Shown: piece by piece, positions 22,201 through 22,998 of the stretch | Layout of the letters: each line of letters begins with the position of its first letter | How positions within the stretch are numbered: position 1 is the first letter of the stretch | Virus record (IMG/VR): IMGVR_UViG_3300005523_000018 | Coordinates: 1 to 22,998 of that record | DNA from: a virus | Length of the DNA: 22,998 bases | Reading direction: 5' to 3' (one strand) | Program-made: the position numbers and the translations under genes | Notes under the pieces: generated by a model | What the model saw: only the letters and a program-made list of their open reading frames with translations | What the model was told of the DNA's origin: nothing | Databases searched by the model: none

Positions 22201-22649
22201 AGTGTAATGCAACTTTATTTTTAAGAACTACTAATGACGACCCAACTTCATCACCTACGTGGGGAGATTGGCAAGAGTTTTCTAATGTTTTAGTAAGAGC
22301 TAGAGGCATAGAATTTTATTTAGAACTTACATCTGCGGATACTGCTCAGAATATTGCCGTAACAGACTTAGGGGCAATAATTGAATTACAGTCAAGGATT
22401 GAAACCATTACAACACCTGTTACTTCTGGGGCTGATATATATAAGGTTTTGTTTTCTAATGCCTTTTATGAACCGCCAGCCGTATATGTCACGCCAAGTG
22501 AGTCAACAGCTCAAGAAGGTGATTATTTAAGCGTCAATAACATTACAAGAACTGGTTTTGAAGTAACATTTAGGAACACAGGTAGCAGTGCAATGCTCTC
22601 ACGATCATTCGTTTGGGGTGCAACTGGCTACGGTAAACAAACAAGCTAA
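19281..22649 (+). CDS. Tail tip / host-specificity protein, lambda gpJ-like
   Basis: This 1122-residue protein is close to lambda J (1132). The N-terminus DLIGEGETGGLVDG, FFNNTPLEN and later SVNIQ-type strands fit the J core that forms the hub of the tail tip. Residues near 310-360 contain VKYTTSCPVWCLWDLLTND, RYGLGLDANDLD and an Asn-rich loop, typical of J. From about 640 to 860 there are fibronectin-III-like stretches (PSQVAGLNLIPINESSAILQ, RLDPVTNKK). The C-terminal 200 residues (from about 900) are strand-rich and probably contact the receptor. It is preceded by I (ATGA overlap) and followed by a further tail gene (TAATG). The receptor cannot be predicted. Confidence 0.93.
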   Translation: MSPTTAKDNLDSTQYVRILDLIGEGETGGLVDGEKSVFFNNTPLENANGTAKNFKDVLVEERTGQYPHSETGGSQPVIGVTANTSITTPTNYSAIQQGTPNIKQLSNSSIDAVKLTIAVPQLQEATDKGDIIGAEIELKIEIQYSGQGWQTKVSGDDGKITGRTGDLYQRDYLIRLDGPFPVNIKLTRISANRRNTNQRVWDDCIWTTYTEIIYDNRPYDNSALIGLRISAEHLNNIPNRSYLVRGVKVAIPQNATVDSSNGALIFSGLFNGQLTDQLSTPVKYTTSCPVWCLWDLLTNDRYGLGLDANDLDIYSFYAASQYANANNTRPSNSNNDYGPNGKHGISDGFGGFEPRFSCNVNIQAAQEAYTIINQLCSIFRAQAFWATSVMIAQDAPQDATYLFSNSNVLEPGFTYASSSQKTRTNVAVVKYFDNELRDYQFEEVKDQTYINRNGAIVKNVDAFACTSRGQANRIGQWLIYMENNSETCSFVTSLTAGLSLRVGQVIEIADDVKSGSRRSGRIASATTTAITVDDATGLTTSNSPHISVMLPNNLPEKRAVSSISGNVISINSSTPFSSAPESNSIWLYETSNILPSTWRIVAIEEQDETNYAVTCLTYNSTSYNYIENIGTLLPRDITDLNVAPDAPTGTHAEELIYDNLGIARVKIIVSWTNTTDNAYVRFRFENGNWESRLVEKSKQLEILDVVVGTYEIEIYSVSASGLRSVDPANLTVNAVGKTAVPSQVAGLNLIPINESSAILQWDRSSELDVILGGQVFIRRSNKTSGAKWGDAVSIFKPRLDPVTNKKIEQGVPGSSTQYIVPLLTGTYLLKFVDDGGRISGSPGSTDSAWDSVRVVVIRPEPTDRLRVVRVDETQDPPGTNIIGGFNGTKVDTVWESHFNSGKDALLLTVTNGATASSGTYKFYAPVDLGNVYSVNIQSILDTYSFGNETLWDDRTDWIDSWGDIDDVGAVISDKCNATLFLRTTNDDPTSSPTWGDWQEFSNVLVRARGIEFYLELTSADTAQNIAVTDLGAIIELQSRIETITTPVTSGADIYKVLFSNAFYEPPAVYVTPSESTAQEGDYLSVNNITRTGFEVTFRNTGSSAMLSRSFVWGATGYGKQTS

Positions 22650-22998
22650 TGTCAATTTTAAGAAATGGTGATTACAGTCTCAACAATCAAACTGGGCTGA
22701 ATTTTAGAACTGAATTAAATAAAATTTTAGAAGATGTTAAATCCTTAAATGCGGATGGTAATGGGCCAACGCAAACATCTGCTCATATGTTGTGGGCGGA
22801 TACGACTAATAATTTATTAAAGGTTAGGAATGGTTCTAATAACGCTTGGATCACGCTTGGTACTTTAGGCACTAACTTGGGGATGGCTTCGTTGTCAGAG
22901 GCTACTCAACAAAATTTCACAGGTCCAATTCAAGCAACAGAATTTATATCTAACTCTACAGGTCGTTTAAAAATGCCTGTTGGAACAACAGGTCAACA
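22649..22998 (+). CDS. Tail or fibre protein, 5' part only
   Basis: A reading frame opens at ATG 22649, inside the TAATG overlap with J, and runs off the window. The 116 complete codons begin MSILRNGDYSLNNQTGLNFR. They contain HMLWADTTNNLLKVRNGSNN, then AWITLGTLGTN, and later LKMPVGTTGQ. This WADTTN-x-L-x-R-x-x-x-NAW-x-LG pattern is common at the N-terminus of tail fibre or structural proteins that attach to the tail in marine phage sequences. A tail fibre or short appendage protein is the best reading. The missing part would carry the receptor-binding end. Confidence 0.75.
   Translation, partial: MSILRNGDYSLNNQTGLNFRTELNKILEDVKSLNADGNGPTQTSAHMLWADTTNNLLKVRNGSNNAWITLGTLGTNLGMASLSEATQQNFTGPIQATEFISNSTGRLKMPVGTTGQ

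Noticed and set aside
1-22998. tRNA genes, CRISPR arrays, insertion sequences, integrase or attachment sites
   Set aside because: None were seen by eye on either strand. A tRNA scan and repeat search would be needed to exclude them formally.

Overview
The window is the DNA-modification, packaging, head and tail region of a tailed bacteriophage with lambda-like (siphovirus) architecture. Every convincing gene is on the + strand, and most neighbours touch or overlap (ATGA and TAATG junctions), so it reads as one long late operon. The DNA is AT-rich (my impression; not counted). No integrase, replication gene, tRNA or CRISPR array is visible. The host cannot be fixed from the sequence. The start of the last gene resembles tail-fibre-type proteins often seen in marine phages, so a marine bacterial host is a guess only.

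Layout. (1) 1-196: non-coding leader with a 19-bp direct repeat at 21-bp spacing, then a good -10 box. (2) 197-5021: a DNA-modification block. It holds a ParB-like protein, a DpdA-like tRNA-guanine-transglycosylase homologue, a glutaminase-QueC fusion (Gat-QueC), FolE, an unusual QueD, a small phosphoribosyltransferase and QueE. FolE, QueD, QueE and QueC together are the complete GTP-to-preQ0 route. DpdA-type enzymes insert 7-deazaguanine bases into DNA, and the Gat domain suggests the nitrile is converted to an amidine, giving deoxyarchaeosine (dG+). (3) 5021-9494: packaging and portal vertex: Nu1-like small terminase, GpA-type large terminase, a gpW-like connector with an extra N-terminal domain, and a gpB-type portal. 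(4) 9500-12075: a capsid cassette with its own candidate promoter, a prohead protease-capsid fusion, two small proteins and a strong intrinsic terminator. (5) 12076-14586: head-tail joining protein, tail terminator, a 48-residue protein, the tail tube protein, and the G/GT tail chaperones with a textbook -1 slippery site. (6) 14589-22998: tape measure, homologues of lambda M, L, K, I and J, and the start of a further tail or fibre gene cut by the window edge.

How it works together. The modification genes make preQ0 from GTP, probably amidinate it, and exchange it into the phage DNA, most likely to protect it from host restriction. This block is joined by TAATG coupling to the terminase genes, so modification and packaging appear to be expressed together. 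The tail genes follow lambda order closely. Main points for follow-up: the predicted dG+ pathway with an embedded phosphoribosyltransferase, the altered metal-binding residues of QueD, the A_AAA_AAC frameshift site, the terminator abutting a start codon, and an L homologue with no cysteines.
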